Origin: Rothia sp. (in: high G+C Gram-positive bacteria)
GTDB lineage: Bacteria; Actinomycetota; Actinomycetes; Actinomycetales; Micrococcaceae
Direction of reading: 5' to 3'
Assembly (NCBI RefSeq): GCF_030540545.1
Contig: NZ_JAUNVZ010000003.1
Coordinates: 62,001-126,000 of the forward strand
Length of the DNA: 64,000 bases
The first letter of the stretch is position 1, and each line of letters begins with the position of its first letter. This document shows positions 17,937-27,649 of the stretch, piece after piece. The notes below the pieces were generated by a model that was not told where the DNA came from, searched no databases, and worked only from the letters and a program-made list of their open reading frames with translations. The translations under genes and the position numbers were made by a program.

Positions 17937-20726
17937 ATGGGTATTTTTGGCTTTGGTAAGAAGAAACAAGAGGATCAGACTCCTCTGGATCCGCAGGCGC
18001 ACAGCAGTGCTGTTGAGAGCGCTAGTGTTGAGGGTTCCAGTCTGAGCGATAAGGTCATGGAGCAACAGCAGTGGGAGGAGTCCCTGCGTCGTTTTGTGAA
18101 GGCTGAGGGTGAGCGCCACCACGGCTCCCACCCGGTGGAGGAGAAGGCAGCAGCTGGTGCGAGTGACCGTGAGTCTTTCTTTGAGGAATCTGCCGATAGC
18201 TCTGAGTCTGTGGCTGGTGAATCTGTAGAGACTGAGTCTGCATACGCCGAGGCAGTAGAAACTGAAGCAGTGGAGCCCGCTCAGGATTCTGAGGATAAGA
18301 GCGAGCAGGCTGAGAGCTCTGCGGAGGCTACCGCTGAGGATGCTATTGCCAAGATCAATAGTCTGCTCAGCTCCATGCATTCTTCCAATGCTGAGAATAA
18401 GACCAATAGCGAAGAAGACGAGCAGAAGGCTCAGGCTCTGCGCACAACCGAGCTGGACTTGGACACTCTGGCAGCTGAACGTAATGCTCGCCTGGGTATT
18501 TCTGAGGAGGAGCTTTCCGAGGCTGAAGACGCCGAGGAAGCACCTGCTGAAGAAGCACCCGCTGATATCGCACAGGCTCAAGAACCCGCTGCAGCGCAGC
18601 AGAGCGCTGTAGAGAGCGCCTCCGCTCCCCTCGAAGCTCCCGCAGCTAAGGAAGATGCGCTTATTGAAGACTCTGCCGCCTTTACTCAGGCAGCGGTATC
18701 GGCTGCTGAAGAGGCTGCAGAAGAGGACACTACTCCGACTCTTGCCGAGAGCGACCCGCTCTACCAGCTGCTGGTGCTCATGCGCTCCTACGGTCACGGT
18801 CAGCTGACCTTTGATTTGCGTCTGCTGGATTCTGATATGCATTACCGCCTGTACCACCGCGGTACCCAGACGGAGCAGGGTATTGTGCTGCCCGGTATTA
18901 AATTCTTTGAGCCGGTGGCTGCGCTGTACACTCGCGCTCAGCGTAGCAGCGAGCAGATTTGGAACCGTGCCCTGATTGTGGCGAGCCCGGATGCTCAGGG
19001 TCATGTTTCGGTTCAGGCGTCCTATATGTCTGCTGATGGTAGCGACCGTACTGAGAGCTTCATTTTCCCCGGTGAAGAGTCGGCTACTGAGGCTGCTCGT
19101 ATTCAGGTGGAGAATGAGGAAGGTCCGCAGACCCGCCAGGCTCTGGGGCAGGCTGCTGTGGCTGCCGGTTTGGCTCCCGAGCCCTATCCTTTCGAGCATG
19201 ATTACGATAGCGATTCGGGTACTGAGGGTCAGATTCTGCGCGCTGATTCTGCCCATGATGAGAGTGCCCCTGATGAGGCAGCTGAGCCTGTAGAGCTCGA
19301 AAAGAGCGAGTCTGTTCAGGCTCAGCCCGCTGCGCAGATTGAAGAGGCCGAAGAGACGCTTGATCCTGACGAAGCTGAAGATAGCACCGAGGCGGCTCTG
19401 GCGGCTATTATTGCCGGTGCCGATGCGCGCCTGGCTCATTCTGAAGAGAGCGCTGAAGAAACTTCTGCAGAATCTGAGGAAGAGACTGTTGAAGAAGCAG
19501 CTGAATCTGTAGATGTAGAGTCTGTCGCTGTCCCGGCGGAAGAAATTGAGTCTCTCGTGGCTGAAGTTTCCGAGTCCGAGAGCATTGATTCTCTGATTGT
19601 TAGTGAGCTGAGCGAGGATGATTTTGCCGCCGAGTACCCGGTGGAGGATCTGGGCGCTTCGGCTGAAGAAGAGACCCCGCTACTGAAGCTGGACGATATT
19701 ACCACCCCCGTGGATGCTGAGGGTTCTGTGCGTGCGCCCGGTCTGGCTCAGGCGTCGGCTCAGCTGAGCCAGCTGACCGCTCCTGTTGAAGAGCCCGCTG
19801 TGGAAGAAGCTACTCAGAGCGATAGCGAGCTGGCTGCCGCCTATGGCGTGGAAGAACTGCCCGCATTCCTTGCCGATGAGTCCGCTGTAGAAGAAAGTGC
19901 AGCTGATGAGCCCGCTGCAGAAACTCCTGCAGAGACTGCACAGAGCGAGTCTTCCGAGAACGCTCATTCGCTTTTTGAGGATTTCTCCACCCCCGCTGCC
20001 TCCCTGGTAGATGGGGAAGAGGGCGCTAAGGATGCTCCCGCAGCCGACACGAGCGAAAAGACTGAAGAGAGCGAACCGGCTCTGCCCGCCTCCCTGGCTG
20101 ATATTGCACCCGAGGAAGAAGAGGATCTGCTGCCTCCCATGCAGGCAAGCACCGAGGGTCTGCAGCTGGCTGTGGGCCTGAACGAAATGCCTCCGGCTGT
20201 TGCTGAGCCCGATACCCCGGCTCGTAGCGCTCAGGTGCCCGCGCCCTCGGATATTGAGCTGGCTGAGGGCAACCTGGTGCTCACCCAGGCGCAGGTGGCT
20301 CGTCACCTGGCTCCGGTGGCAGAGGCTCTCTTCGGCGAGCACGGCACCGCTAAGGACGCCACCGCGGTTCTAATTCGCGTGCGCGCCCTGGGCTCCTACT
20401 ACGATGCCCTGACCCATGTGCGCCGCGGCGGTTTCTGGGAGCAGGTGCGTACCTTTGACCTGGTGCCCGAGGAGCTGCTGGATATTCCGGGTCTGAAGAC
20501 TGCCTCCTATAGCGAAGGCGACGGTTCGCCCCTGGCAATGAGCTTTAGCTTCACTCCGGGCGTGCCGGTTCAGGCTCGTTTCGACTACTCCAATGAGCAG
20601 GCGTTTGTGAGCTACCCGCGTGCCCTGGAGGCTGAGCGTTCGGTGGAGGAGCTGCGTATGTTCCCGCGCCTGGGTGCAAAGATTCCTGTGCACATGGCTC
20701 AGGCTCTGGCTCATTGGAACCTCTAA
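17937..20726 (+). CDS. Very acidic 929-residue protein with two globular islands, function unknown
   Basis: I do not recognise this family. From the ATG at 17937 (GTGGAGGA seven bases upstream) the protein starts MGIFGFGKKK, then is dominated by E, A, S and D (for example EEAPAEEAPAD, SEESAEETSAESEEETVEE). Two segments look folded. One covers residues about 272-423 (DPLYQLLVLMRSYGHGQLTF through IVASPDAQGHVSVQASY). The other covers about 778-929 (HLAPVAEALFGEHG, SYYDALTHVRRGGFWEQV, VPVQARFDYSNEQAFVSYPR, ending HMAQALAHWNL). The C-terminal island faintly resembles YezG/DUF600-type folds, unproven. No signal peptide or membrane segment is seen. mazG follows after 25 bp. Confidence 0.8.
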   Translation: MGIFGFGKKKQEDQTPLDPQAHSSAVESASVEGSSLSDKVMEQQQWEESLRRFVKAEGERHHGSHPVEEKAAAGASDRESFFEESADSSESVAGESVETESAYAEAVETEAVEPAQDSEDKSEQAESSAEATAEDAIAKINSLLSSMHSSNAENKTNSEEDEQKAQALRTTELDLDTLAAERNARLGISEEELSEAEDAEEAPAEEAPADIAQAQEPAAAQQSAVESASAPLEAPAAKEDALIEDSAAFTQAAVSAAEEAAEEDTTPTLAESDPLYQLLVLMRSYGHGQLTFDLRLLDSDMHYRLYHRGTQTEQGIVLPGIKFFEPVAALYTRAQRSSEQIWNRALIVASPDAQGHVSVQASYMSADGSDRTESFIFPGEESATEAARIQVENEEGPQTRQALGQAAVAAGLAPEPYPFEHDYDSDSGTEGQILRADSAHDESAPDEAAEPVELEKSESVQAQPAAQIEEAEETLDPDEAEDSTEAALAAIIAGADARLAHSEESAEETSAESEEETVEEAAESVDVESVAVPAEEIESLVAEVSESESIDSLIVSELSEDDFAAEYPVEDLGASAEEETPLLKLDDITTPVDAEGSVRAPGLAQASAQLSQLTAPVEEPAVEEATQSDSELAAAYGVEELPAFLADESAVEESAADEPAAETPAETAQSESSENAHSLFEDFSTPAASLVDGEEGAKDAPAADTSEKTEESEPALPASLADIAPEEEEDLLPPMQASTEGLQLAVGLNEMPPAVAEPDTPARSAQVPAPSDIELAEGNLVLTQAQVARHLAPVAEALFGEHGTAKDATAVLIRVRALGSYYDALTHVRRGGFWEQVRTFDLVPEELLDIPGLKTASYSEGDGSPLAMSFSFTPGVPVQARFDYSNEQAFVSYPRALEAERSVEELRMFPRLGAKIPVHMAQALAHWNL

Positions 20727-20751
20727 TCCTCTGGAGTAGTGAAGGACTATC

Positions 20752-21537
20752 ATGACCGAATCCCTGCCTGTGGAACATCTTGCCGCTGACGCTGCTGGCG
20801 CTACCCACGCCGTGCCCGAGCATATTGACGCTATGGCTCGTGCTGCCGGTGATTCTTTCGCCGAGCTGGTGCGTATTATGGCGACCCTGCGAGCACCCGG
20901 CGGTTGCCCCTGGGATGCTGAGCAGAGCCACACCTCCCTCATGCGTTACCTGGTTGAGGAAGCCTATGAGGTTGTTGAAGCTGTCGAGGCACCCGAGGGC
21001 GTGAATCTACCCCTGCTGCGTGAGGAGCTGGGCGATGTGCTGCTGCAGGTGGTCTTTAATGCCGATATTGCATCTAGCGAGGCGGGCGGTTTTGATATTG
21101 TCCAAGTCATTGATGGCTTGAGTGCTAAGCTCAAAGACCGTCACCCGGATGTTTATGGCAGCGATGAGCAGCGCGCCAATGCGCCCAAGGACGCCAGTGA
21201 CCAGCAGGCGCGCTGGGATGAGCTCAAGGCAGCGGAGAAATCCGAGCGCGGCCCGTTGGACGGTATTCCGCCTCATCTGCCGGCTTTGGCAATGGCGGAA
21301 AAGACCGTGACCAAGGCGAAGAAGGCGGGTATTACTCTGCCTCCCGAGCCGGTGTCTATGACCGATGATCTGCCCTCCATGCTGCGCGAGGAGGATTTCG
21401 GTGAGCTGCTCTTTACCCTGGTGTGCCGGGCAAAGCAGAACGGTCTGGATTCTGAGCGTGCTCTGCGCACCTATACCCGCCACTTTATTGAGCATTTTGG
21501 TCGTCCTCGACCGGGTGCCTCTGGCTTGGAGGACTAG
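20752..21537 (+). CDS. mazG: Nucleoside triphosphate pyrophosphohydrolase MazG
   Basis: This enzyme hydrolyses (d)NTPs to NMP and PPi, a house-cleaning activity. It has 261 residues. The MazG helix-bundle metal motif appears as RYLVEEAYEVVEAVE (EExxE) followed by REELGDVLLQVVFNADI (ExxD) near residues 63-105. The N-terminal RAPGGCPWDAEQSHTSL and the later DRHPDVYG...NWD-like QQARWDELKAAEK are MazG signatures. The C-terminal half holds a second, degenerate copy (DFGELLFTLVCRAKQNGLDSERAL). An ATG follows GGAGTAGTGAAGG. It is probably coupled to the acidic protein upstream. Confidence 0.92.
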   Translation: MTESLPVEHLAADAAGATHAVPEHIDAMARAAGDSFAELVRIMATLRAPGGCPWDAEQSHTSLMRYLVEEAYEVVEAVEAPEGVNLPLLREELGDVLLQVVFNADIASSEAGGFDIVQVIDGLSAKLKDRHPDVYGSDEQRANAPKDASDQQARWDELKAAEKSERGPLDGIPPHLPALAMAEKTVTKAKKAGITLPPEPVSMTDDLPSMLREEDFGELLFTLVCRAKQNGLDSERALRTYTRHFIEHFGRPRPGASGLED

Positions 21538-21552
21538 ATAATCTCTAGAGAG

Positions 21553-21602
21553 TTAGGGACATCGTTACCTGATAGATGGGTGCGATGTCCCTATCTTTTT
21601 CT
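21553..21602 (+). terminator. Intrinsic terminator of mazG
   Basis: TAGGGACATCG pairs with CGATGTCCCTA and is followed by TCTTTTTCTCC. Confidence 0.85.
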
Positions 21603-21643
21603 CCTCTTTTTCGAGTCGACCGGTGTTTTTATAGGCGGGATTT

Positions 21644-23026
<1,383 letters not shown>

Positions 23027-23061
23027 TTCGGTGATACTCTAGCTAAGTATTAGCTTCTGTC

Positions 23062-23100
23062 GTGGGGTGGGTAGTGTGAACTACCCACCCCACCTTTTTA
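23062..23100 (+). terminator. Intrinsic terminator of eno
   Basis: GTGGGGTGGGTAGT and ACTACCCACCCCAC pair perfectly with a 4-nt loop, followed by CTTTTTA. Confidence 0.9.
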
Positions 23101-23203
23101 TATCTGCCGGTATCCTAGGGTAGATATTGTGCTTAGAGTTCCCGGGCGTACACAGGCTATACGCTAAAATGGTGATAGCCGTGCCCGCAGGATAAGGAGA
23201 GAT

Positions 23204-23800
23204 ATGGTCCCGAAGAACCGTGAAAACCGGGTAGACTCTGCCTCCGATTCCCGCACCCGGGCAGATGAGAAAACTGCGGATAAAAACGCGCGCGAATCTG
23301 CGCCTTTTGCGCCCGTTGAATCCACGACAGGAACCCACGAGCCCGAAAAGAACGTATCCGTCTTTGAACGCGCCCGTGATCTTGCCCAGCGTTTCTGGGG
23401 TACTTCGGGGGCTGAGGAAGAAAGCGATATAGAGTCGGCAACCTTCTCCTGGCGTATGCTGGGTGCCCTGGTGCTGCTGGTGGTGCTCATTGGTTCCCTG
23501 TATCCGACCCTGCAGACCTTCTATCAGCAGGATCAGGAGCTTAAGAGTGTGACGAATAATGTGCAGCGTCTGACTAATGAGAATGCTCAGTTGCGCGCGG
23601 AGCAGACCTGGTGGGATGACGATAATTATGTGCGTCAGCAGGCGCGCAGCCGCCTTTTCTATATTTCTGCCGGCGATATTCCTCTGACGGTTACCGGTCT
23701 GGATGATTCTTCTTCTAAGGCGGATGCTTCTTCGGCTAATGGTCAGGATCAGCCGGAGGAATCCTGGACTACGCGCCTGTGGTCTTCCCTAGAACAATAG
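23204..23800 (+). CDS. FtsB/DivIC-type septum formation initiator protein
   Basis: A 198-residue bitopic membrane protein. The cytoplasmic N-terminus of about 85 residues is charged and probably disordered. One membrane helix lies at about residues 86-105 (MLGALVLLVVLIGSLYP). A coiled coil follows (QELKSVTNNVQRLTNENAQLRAEQTWWDDDNYVRQQAR), the DivIC/FtsB signature, then a disordered Ser-rich tail. By family knowledge it works with FtsL and FtsQ at the divisome. Its place directly after eno matches other actinobacteria. An ATG follows AAGGAGAGAT. Confidence 0.88.
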   Translation: MVPKNRENRVDSASDSRTRADEKTADKNARESAPFAPVESTTGTHEPEKNVSVFERARDLAQRFWGTSGAEEESDIESATFSWRMLGALVLLVVLIGSLYPTLQTFYQQDQELKSVTNNVQRLTNENAQLRAEQTWWDDDNYVRQQARSRLFYISAGDIPLTVTGLDDSSSKADASSANGQDQPEESWTTRLWSSLEQ

Positions 23801-23818
23801 ACACAGCCCCCTAAGACT

Positions 23819-23863
23819 TAGCCTGTACTCTCAGGCACTATCGGGCGTGTAGCCTGTATTCTC
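23819..23863. repeat. Short direct repeat in the ftsB-DUF501 gap
   Basis: TAGCCTGTACTCTC (23819-23832) and TAGCCTGTATTCTC (23850-23863) differ by one base and are offset by 31 bp, about three helical turns. They sit 59-103 bp upstream of the DUF501 ATG and could be paired protein-binding sites. Confidence 0.45.
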
Positions 23864-23921
23864 GATATACTTACATCACTGTGCGATTTAGCCCGTGAGG
23901 GCACGATATAAGAAAGCAAGC

Positions 23922-24512
23922 ATGAGCAGCATTGAAGAATTGAAGTCCCGCACCCCCGGCGGGTATAACGTGAGCGTAGAGACCTTGGAGCCGACCGAGC
24001 AGGATATTCGGGTGCTCTCGGCGCAGCTGGGTCGTGCCGTGCGTGACGTGGTGGAGATCCCCGCGCGTTGCGTATGCGGTAACCCGCTGGTGGCGGCGAC
24101 CGCGCCTCGCCTGTCCAATGGCACTCCGTTCCCGACTGTGTTTTACCTGGCGCACCCGGTAATTACTGCGGCTGCTTCCCGCCTGGAGGCGGGCGGTCTG
24201 ATGTATCAGATGACCGATGAGCTTGCGGAAAACGAGGAACTGGCTCAAGCCTACCGTGCCGCTCATGAGAATTACCTGGCGGAGCGCGAGCGTATTCGCG
24301 CGATTGCTGGCGTGGATGAGGTACCCGAGATTGAGGGTATTTCCGCCGGCGGTATGCCCACCCGCGTCAAGTGCCTGCATGCTGTGATTGGTCACAGCCT
24401 CTCGGTAGGTCCGGGTGTGAACCCGATGGGTGATAAGGGTCTGGAGGCTATCGCCGAGTGGTGGACTGTCGATAAGTGCTCTTGCGACCCGGTGTGGCGC
24501 GAGGAAGCATAG
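23922..24512 (+). CDS. DUF501 domain protein
   Basis: A 196-residue protein of a conserved actinobacterial family with no established function. Visible hallmarks are RVLSAQLGRAVRDVVEIPARCVCG near the N-terminus, the P-rich block PRLSNGTPFPTVFYLAHP near residue 62, GGMPTRVKCLHAVIGHSLSVGPGVNPMGD near residue 143 and a C-terminal CSCDPVW. The paired cysteines and the KCLHAVIGH histidines suggest a metal site, an inference. The family is normally found between ftsB/divIC and ppx, as here. I choose ATG 23922 after AGAAAG over a GTG nine codons upstream. Confidence 0.88.
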   Translation: MSSIEELKSRTPGGYNVSVETLEPTEQDIRVLSAQLGRAVRDVVEIPARCVCGNPLVAATAPRLSNGTPFPTVFYLAHPVITAAASRLEAGGLMYQMTDELAENEELAQAYRAAHENYLAERERIRAIAGVDEVPEIEGISAGGMPTRVKCLHAVIGHSLSVGPGVNPMGDKGLEAIAEWWTVDKCSCDPVWREEA

Positions 24513-24538
24513 TCGCCAGAGACTAAAACGTGAATAGA

Positions 24539-24590
24539 TATGCGCCCGGTGGGGGAGAAAAGCTAACTTTTTCCTCCCACCGGGCGCATA
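24539..24590 (+). terminator. Long hairpin terminator after the DUF501 gene
   Basis: TATGCGCCCGGTGGG pairs with a matching downstream arm ending CCGGGCGCATA. The inner GGAGAAAA and TTTTTCC extend the stem. It separates DUF501 from ppx. Confidence 0.7.
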
Positions 24591-24693
24591 ATAGTATTCG
24601 GGGCAGCGCGCAGATACGCGCCCGGTTCCTGTGCCGGATATAGCCCCGCGGAGGGCTCAAGCCCCCTGGAAAGATTCAAGCGAAGGACTCATC

Positions 24694-25650
24694 ATGCGTG
24701 TTGCTGCCATTGACTGTGGAACGAACTCTATCCGTCTGCTCATTGCCGAAGTCTATGAGGACAACGGTGCGCGCCGCCTGCGCGATATTGTGCGCGTTAT
24801 GCGCATTGTGCGCCTGGGTGAGGGTATTGACGCCACCGGTGAGTTTGCTCCCGCCGCCCTGGAGCGCACTTTTGAGGCTGCGCGCGAGTACGCGGCGCTC
24901 ATTGCTGAGCATAATGTACCCACCGAGGCTATTCGTTTTGTTGCCACCAGCGCCAGCCGCGATGCCCGCAATAAGCAGGTCTTTATTGACGGTATCCGTG
25001 ACATTTTGGGTATTGACCTGGAAGTTATTAGCGGTGATGAGGAAGCCTCCCTTTCTTTTGCCGGGGCTTTGCTGGCGGTGGGCGCCGATGAGCGTGAAAC
25101 CCTGGTCTTTGATTTGGGCGGTGGTTCCACCGAGTTTGTGCTGGGTACCGCAGCGGGTGTGCAGGTTTCTAAGAGTGTGAATATTGGGTGTGTTCGCCTG
25201 ACTGAGCGTCTGATGCATCACGCCCCGGCTCTGGAGAGCGAGATTGCGGCTGTGCGCGCCGAGGCCGATGAGCGTATTGCCGAGGCTGCCGCTATTGTGC
25301 CTCTGGAGCGCGCGCAGCGTCTGGTGGCTGTGGCGGGTACGGCGACCACGGTTGCCGCTGCTGCTTTGGGTTTGGACTCTTATGATTCTGCGGCTATTAA
25401 TGCTCAGTATTTCACGGTGGGTCAGGTGCAGGAAACCGCGAGCTGGTTGGCTGCGCTGGGCACGCAAGAGCGTAGCTCCCTGGGGTATATGCACCCGGGC
25501 CGTGTGGATGTGATCGGTACCGGTGCCACCATTTATGCGCGTATTGTTGAGCGTATTTCTGAACTAACCGGCGGTGTTGTTGAGGGTGTGACGGTGAGCG
25601 AGCACGATATTTTGGATGGTATTGCGCTGTCCATTGCTGAGCGTTTCTAA
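24694..25650 (+). CDS. ppx: Exopolyphosphatase / guanosine pentaphosphate phosphatase family protein
   Basis: An ASKHA-fold phosphatase of the Ppx/GppA family that hydrolyses polyphosphate or pppGpp. It has 318 residues, the short form typical of actinobacteria, with only the two N-terminal domains. AAIDCGTNSIRLLIAEV begins the phosphate-1 motif. FVATSASRDARNK, VISGDEEASLSFAGAL, LVFDLGGGSTEFVLG (phosphate-2) and VAGTATTVAAAALGL follow. The two ASKHA halves are complete. An ATG follows GAAGGACTCATC. A start 21 codons earlier would begin inside the intergenic leader. Confidence 0.9.
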   Translation: MRVAAIDCGTNSIRLLIAEVYEDNGARRLRDIVRVMRIVRLGEGIDATGEFAPAALERTFEAAREYAALIAEHNVPTEAIRFVATSASRDARNKQVFIDGIRDILGIDLEVISGDEEASLSFAGALLAVGADERETLVFDLGGGSTEFVLGTAAGVQVSKSVNIGCVRLTERLMHHAPALESEIAAVRAEADERIAEAAAIVPLERAQRLVAVAGTATTVAAAALGLDSYDSAAINAQYFTVGQVQETASWLAALGTQERSSLGYMHPGRVDVIGTGATIYARIVERISELTGGVVEGVTVSEHDILDGIALSIAERF

Positions 25651-25764
25651 ACTTTTGTGCGGGCTCCTGGAGCGTTCCTGGAGTCCGTGAACCGCACACC
25701 GTATAGAACAATCATTTTATATAGTGTGTGTCGTTGTATTCGCTGTAGAATCCAAGGATTATCT

Positions 25765-27255
25765 GTGAACTACTCACCCTCTACACATCTGTTCCCGCGC
25801 AAGGATCGCGGAAGTAATCGCACGCGCCTTGGCGCAGCTGCCCTCGCTCTGAGCTTGGGTACCTGCGCCGCGCTCGCACCCGCCCTGACCCAGCATGCGC
25901 ATCTGCCGGCAGCTCACGCTGAACCCTCGGCGAGCCCGAGCGCATCCCTGCCGGTGGCAACCCCTTCGCCCACCATCAAGCAGGATCCCTCCCCGACCCC
26001 AGCACCCTCCAGCGCTGCGGCTAATACGGGACAGGGTGATGATTTGCGTCAGCGTGAGTATTGGCTGAGCGACTACGGTTTTAGTTCCCTGTGGGCGCAG
26101 AGCACCGGTAAGGGGGTGACTGTTGCGGTCATTGATACCGGCGTGGATGGCACCCATCAGGATCTGCAGGGTAATGTGCTTGAGGGCTATGATGCCTCCG
26201 GTATTGGTGATTCGCGCGGTTGGAAGGGACTGGGTTCTGAACCCATGCACGGTACGGAGGTGGCGTCTCTGATTGCAGGTCACGGTCACGCCGATTCTGC
26301 CTATTCTTCGATTCCCGGTCAGCCGGGTCACCCGGCGGGTGTTATTGGTGTGGCGCCCGAGGCGAAGATTCTGCCTATTTCCCTGAATATGGGTGCTACG
26401 GGCGGTAAGAGTATTGATGAGCAGATCCCTTCTGCGGTGCGCTACGCGGTGGATCACGGGGCGCAGATTATTAACCTTTCGGTGGGTTCAAATAAGACCT
26501 CCTGGCCCGCTAGCTGGGATGAAGCTTTTGTTTACGCCGAAGAAAAGGGCGTGCTGGTTATTGCCGCCGCGGGTAATCGCGGTAGCGGTCTGACTCAGGT
26601 GGGTGCGCCCGCGACCATTCCGGGCGTGCTGACCGTGGGTGGTGTGGATCGTCAGCGGAAGGATTCTTGGGATTCCTCCTCTCAGGGTATTTCCATTGCG
26701 GTCGCGGCTCCCAGTGATAATTTGGTGGGTGCAGCCCCGGGCAACCAGTACTTTATTTGGTCGGGCTCTTCTGCGGCGACGCCCCTGGTATCCGGGCTGG
26801 CGGCGCTGATTAAATCCCGCTACCCGCAGCTTAGCGCCGCGCAGATTGCTCAGCGCATTATTTCTAGCGCCGATGATGCCGGCTCTGCCGGGCGTGACCC
26901 GCTTTATGGTTACGGCATTATTAATCCTCGCGCGGCGATGGCTGCTTCCACGCCCAGTGATGCGACCAAGAATCCTCTGGGTTCTATGAAGGAGTGGGTG
27001 GCTATTCACCGCAAGCAGGCTTTGCCTAGCGCTTCGCCTTCGGATGAGGCTCCGGTGCATGAGCGCGGTGAGAATATTGCTAAGGTTGCTGCTCCCTCTC
27101 CGGTGCGCCCGGCTGAGGATGCGGGTGTGATTCCGCCTCTGCTGGTGGGTTCTTTGGTGGTGCTGGTGGGTATTGCTACCGCCGGTACGATTGGGCGTCT
27201 GAATAGGCTGTATCGTCACCGTCACGGAAAGTATCCGGGCTATCCGCGATCATAA
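25765..27255 (+). CDS. Membrane-anchored subtilisin-like serine protease (mycosin-like)
   Basis: A 496-residue exported S8 peptidase. The signal peptide is at about residues 20-53 (RLGAAALALSLGTCAALAPAL...AHA). A Pro/Ser-rich linker follows to about residue 90. The catalytic domain has Asp in VAVIDTGVDGTH, His in MHGTEVASLIAGH and Ser in WSGSSAATPLVSGLAALI. One C-terminal membrane helix (PPLLVGSLVVLVGIATAGTI) is followed by a basic tail. This layout is that of mycosins, the proteases of type VII secretion, but no ESX genes are in the window. The GTG at 25765 follows AAGGATTATCT. Confidence 0.85.
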   Translation: MNYSPSTHLFPRKDRGSNRTRLGAAALALSLGTCAALAPALTQHAHLPAAHAEPSASPSASLPVATPSPTIKQDPSPTPAPSSAAANTGQGDDLRQREYWLSDYGFSSLWAQSTGKGVTVAVIDTGVDGTHQDLQGNVLEGYDASGIGDSRGWKGLGSEPMHGTEVASLIAGHGHADSAYSSIPGQPGHPAGVIGVAPEAKILPISLNMGATGGKSIDEQIPSAVRYAVDHGAQIINLSVGSNKTSWPASWDEAFVYAEEKGVLVIAAAGNRGSGLTQVGAPATIPGVLTVGGVDRQRKDSWDSSSQGISIAVAAPSDNLVGAAPGNQYFIWSGSSAATPLVSGLAALIKSRYPQLSAAQIAQRIISSADDAGSAGRDPLYGYGIINPRAAMAASTPSDATKNPLGSMKEWVAIHRKQALPSASPSDEAPVHERGENIAKVAAPSPVRPAEDAGVIPPLLVGSLVVLVGIATAGTIGRLNRLYRHRHGKYPGYPRS

Positions 27256-27267
27256 ACGGCGTGATAG

Positions 27268-27320
27268 AAATAGGGTGTTTCTGACCTAAAAGAAAGGGTA
27301 AGAAACACCCTATTTTCACT
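27268..27320 (+). terminator. Intrinsic terminator of the subtilase gene
   Basis: AAATAGGGTGTTTCT and AGAAACACCCTATTT are perfect 15-bp arms around an 18-nt loop, followed by TCACTTT. Confidence 0.8.
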
Positions 27321-27649
27321 TTGAGTCCTAGAGCACCTAAACTCGCTCATTGAAAGCCGTTCACCTGCAGAAAGCCCGAAATTTCTAGTCCTTTTGCGCC
27401 TCTTTAAGTACATTTTCTAAGCATTAGAGGCGTAAAATATTTAACAAAGGTATATGCGCGCTCCCCGCCCATATCATCTCTAGCCGTGCACGCGAGCCGA
27501 AGAATCTTAGCCCGCGAGTTAGCTTAGAGCGGTCGGGGGATACACACACCGGCACCTAGAAGGAACTCAACCGACGGGTGCGGTAGCTAAGCGCGCCATA
27601 CACGTGCGTCGTGCCGCTTGGGCGCGGCACTCTAGCTGAGGAAGACATT
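27321..27649. promoter_or_regulatory. ndh upstream region with an inverted repeat and a leader hairpin
   Basis: This 329-bp gap has no supported gene. TTTTGCGCCTCT (27392-27403) and AGAGGCGTAAAA (27426-27437) form a 12-bp inverted repeat with one mismatch, 22 bp apart, in the AT-rich promoter zone. GTGCCGC/GCGGCAC (27611-27630) forms a GC hairpin ending 19 bp before the ndh ATG, close enough to the ribosome site to affect initiation. A possible weaker long-range stem GCTTAG/CTAAGC lies between them. I recognise no known riboswitch, and the repeat is not the Rex consensus TTGTGAA-N4-TTCACAA. Confidence 0.4.

Noticed and set aside
18000..20200. Repeat array or CRISPR-like periodicity
   Set aside because: The periodicity is degenerate Glu/Ala/Ser codons within an open frame; there are no identical spacer-separated repeats.
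27440..27649. Riboswitch (for example c-di-AMP type) in the ndh leader
   Set aside because: Fragments such as AGTTAGCTTAG look vaguely similar, but the conserved core and the expected target gene type are missing.
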